This document shows positions 12,801 to 13,798 of a DNA stretch of 13,798 bases, one piece after another. This DNA comes from Alphaproteobacteria bacterium. Its GTDB lineage: Bacteria; Pseudomonadota; Alphaproteobacteria; Micropepsales; Micropepsaceae. Each line of letters begins with the position of its first letter. Position 1 is the stretch's first letter. The notes under the pieces are model-generated. The model made no database searches, was not told the origin of the DNA, and saw nothing but the letters and a program-made list of their open reading frames with translations. The stretch covers positions 1-13,798 of the forward strand of contig JAGWRJ010000018.1 of the NCBI GenBank assembly GCA_028869725.1, read 5' to 3'. A program made the position numbers and the translations under genes.

Positions 12801-13798
12801 CTGGGAAGCGGTCAAGCGTCACTTCCGTGAGATGGGACAGGACATCCAGAGCCAGCCCTTCACAGTCATTGGCGTTGGAGACATGTCGGGCGACGTATTC
12901 GGCAACGGCATGCTCCTGTCCAAATGTACGCGCCTGCTGGCGGCGTTTGATCACCGTCACATTTTCCTTGATCCAAACCCTGATCCGGATACGTCCTATC
13001 AGGAGCGGGCTCGTCTTTTCGCACTGCCACGCTCGTCCTGGGCCGATTACGACACGTCTCTGATCTCTGCTGGCGGCGGTGTGTTCGCTCGTACCCTCAA
13101 GGAAATCGTTCTCAGTCCGCAGGTGAAGTCGATGCTCGGGGTTACGACCGATCGGCTGTCGCCGGCAGAACTGATACGCGCTTTGCTGAAAGCAGAAGTC
13201 GATCTTCTCTGGTTCGGCGGCATCGGCACCTACATCAAGGCCTCGTCGCAGCACAATCTGGATGTTGGCGACAGGACCAATGACGCATTGCGCGTCAATG
13301 GTCGGGAGGTGCGCGCAAAGGTTATTGGGGAAGGCGCCAATCTCGGGGTCACCCAGCTCGGCCGGGTTGAATACGCGCTGCAGGGCGGCCGTATCAACAC
13401 CGACGCGATCGACAACTCGGCGGGCGTCGACACCTCAGATCACGAGGTTAATCTCAAAATTCTGTTCTCCGGACCGCTGCGCCGAGGCGAAATCGACCAG
13501 AACGAACGCGACACGATTCTGTCTGGCCTCACTGAAGAGGTGGCACGACACGTCCTGCAGGACAATTATGATCAGCCTCTGGCTCTTTCGGTGGCGCAGT
13601 CCCGTGGTTTGAAGGATGTTGACGCCTATGGCCGCCTGATGCGGGACCTGGAAAGACGGGGCAAACTCGACCGCGCGGTCGAGTTCCTGCCCGACGACGA
13701 AGGCCTGCGCAAGCGGCTGGCGGACAATCAGCTGCTGACACGTCCCGAACTCGCGGTGCTTCTTGCCTACGCCAAACTGGACCTGGCCGCAGAGATCA
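9889..13798 (+). CDS. gdhZ: NAD-specific glutamate dehydrogenase, large (about 1600-aa) type, 3' end beyond the window
   Basis: This enzyme oxidatively deaminates glutamate to 2-oxoglutarate and ammonia with NAD+, feeding the TCA cycle from amino acids. 1303 codons are in the window without a stop or frameshift; the family is about 1600 aa, so roughly the last 300 residues are missing. The long N-terminal part (about residues 1-700), containing the family's regulatory ACT-like regions, has hallmark stretches such as NDDRPFLFDSLIGEV, FLTWLGDNHFTFLGCRDY and RFVSALVFVPRDRYDTQI. The dehydrogenase core follows: RFGKVARGGIRWSDRREDFR, then VKNAVIVPVGAKGGFF (K850, K860), GFWLGDAFASGGSHGYDHKK, VIGVGDMSGDVFGNGMLLS (from 993) and GGIGTYIKAS. 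The ATG at 9889 is forced, because an in-frame TAG lies at 9862 and no other ATG, GTG or TTG intervenes; its Shine-Dalgarno (GGA) is weak. A six-codon frame overlaps the start. In Caulobacter the orthologue GdhZ also links glutamate catabolism to cell division. Confidence 0.95.
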   Translation, partial: MTPETARRASTASASAAAHDEDALAAQCLRAGTALIASSRPDLTAFFNDFYAGASPQDIIRYTPASLVELAERVFEATSRRSEDETLVELFTFHTQREDGPLAETVLLAVNDDRPFLFDSLIGEVSSQAAHIHALFHPILTTVRDDGGRRTSKGRQLRESVIVLILEATTDEQRKAALLRGAQDVFSQVRVAVRDWKAMQARLAETIQTLKSVPPAIAPDELAETLAFLTWLGDNHFTFLGCRDYAYDESGGRLNAIADSGLGVLSDIEARVIHRGADRGALSPDVREFLTAPSPLIITKSNERSLVHRRVVMDYVGIKIFDTAGRLTGERRFVGLFTSSAYSRRPSEIPLLRHKVARVKARAWLAPDSHDGKALAHILDTYPRDELFQATEDEVFATAMGILRLGERPQVRVFLRFDRFDRFVSALVFVPRDRYDTQIRENIHQLLAQRFNGRITASTPILDDSMLARVHYIIGRNEGDRPEVDVHSLEADIRAAIRTWQDGFADAMAAEHGEAEGARLAARHALAFPPRYRDAFSPEEAVRDLDELLDLAGMGGSSGVRARAYRAARDEHGALRLKLYAIGSVLPLSTSLPVFENLGFRVIAEDSYTFALDLGEHRADAAVLDFEMTRADGTAVDLGAIKQRLEDAFHAVVSDAAESDGFNRLIVSANLTWRDVTILRAVAKYLRQAGIPFSQDYMEDALARNPDIAGQLVDLFHARFDQGLDDQRRAERVQDIEKRIDAALADVPSLDDDRIIRRLRNVIDSALRTNFFQRDANGDAKSYLSIKLDSRRLEELPAPRPLVEITVYSPQVEGVHLRFGKVARGGIRWSDRREDFRTEILGLVKAQQVKNAVIVPVGAKGGFFPKRLPLNATREAVQAAAIEAYKTFIHALLDLTDNIDHAGHVEPPEDVVRRDEDDPYLVVAADKGTATFSDIANAIAEARGFWLGDAFASGGSHGYDHKKMGITARGAWEAVKRHFREMGQDIQSQPFTVIGVGDMSGDVFGNGMLLSKCTRLLAAFDHRHIFLDPNPDPDTSYQERARLFALPRSSWADYDTSLISAGGGVFARTLKEIVLSPQVKSMLGVTTDRLSPAELIRALLKAEVDLLWFGGIGTYIKASSQHNLDVGDRTNDALRVNGREVRAKVIGEGANLGVTQLGRVEYALQGGRINTDAIDNSAGVDTSDHEVNLKILFSGPLRRGEIDQNERDTILSGLTEEVARHVLQDNYDQPLALSVAQSRGLKDVDAYGRLMRDLERRGKLDRAVEFLPDDEGLRKRLADNQLLTRPELAVLLAYAKLDLAAEI

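Noticed and set aside
10939..13254. Minus-strand frames of 221 and 313 aa opposite glutamate dehydrogenase
   Set aside because: Shadows of the conserved GDH coding sequence; no initiation signals and no recognisable domains.
1..13798. CRISPR arrays, tRNA/rRNA genes, insertion sequences, phage or integrase genes
   Set aside because: No regularly spaced repeats, no tRNA-like T-loop/acceptor pattern outside coding sequence, no transposase or integrase motifs, and no terminal repeats were seen.
1..13798. GANTC (CcrM methylation) sites, for example near 7327 and 6349 close to gene starts
   Set aside because: They occur inside genes as well as upstream of them, and I cannot show enrichment by eye, so no cell-cycle regulation is claimed.

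Overview
This is a GC-rich chromosomal window from an alphaproteobacterium. The best guess is the Caulobacterales/Maricaulales/Hyphomonadaceae side of the class. That placement rests on recalled family distributions: a DUF1223 secreted protein beside an AcnA-type aconitase, a DUF4908-like secreted protein, and a giant NAD-dependent glutamate dehydrogenase of the kind called GdhZ in Caulobacter. No search was run. Gene density is high, genes lie on both strands, and I see no transposase, integrase, phage gene, CRISPR array, tRNA or rRNA.

Layout. Bases 1-79 hold the first 26 codons of a Trp/His-rich small protein on the minus strand. Diverging from it, DUF1223 (246-1031) and a small HTH protein (1033-1344) form a tight pair with 1 nt between them. 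A small uncharacterised minus-strand gene (1341-1652) converges on that pair and shares its stop at a CTAG palindrome; this gene may carry a frameshift. Next is an EAL-type c-di-GMP phosphodiesterase with a degenerate GGDEF domain (1787-3511), then a hairpin-rich convergent intergenic region (3512-3643), then acnA on the minus strand (3644-6343). Diverging from acnA is a crotonase/enoyl-CoA hydratase-family gene (6475-7281), followed by a DUF4908-like exported protein (7421-8188). A minus-strand pair comes next: a DUF985 cupin (8241-8660) and a DEDDh 3'-5' exonuclease (8900-9484), separated by 239 bp that may hold a small coupled ORF. The largest gap (9485-9888) contains a candidate 54-codon ORF with a good Shine-Dalgarno and several inverted repeats. 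It leads into the first 1303 codons of NAD-glutamate dehydrogenase (9889 to the window edge).

How the genes fit together. The common thread is central metabolism. AcnA feeds the TCA cycle toward 2-oxoglutarate, NAD-GDH converts glutamate to 2-oxoglutarate, and the crotonase handles acyl-CoA chemistry. The EAL protein adds c-di-GMP turnover, but nothing in the sequence ties it to the metabolic genes. I found no clearly new multi-gene system. The items most worth a second look are at the level of single genes: mini-ORFs overlapping the starts of the EAL and GDH genes, the leader-like region before GDH, the GGDEF motif degenerated to AGNKL beside an intact-looking EAL site, a crotonase with Cys at the second catalytic Glu position, and a probable one-base frameshift in the small gene at 1341-1700.
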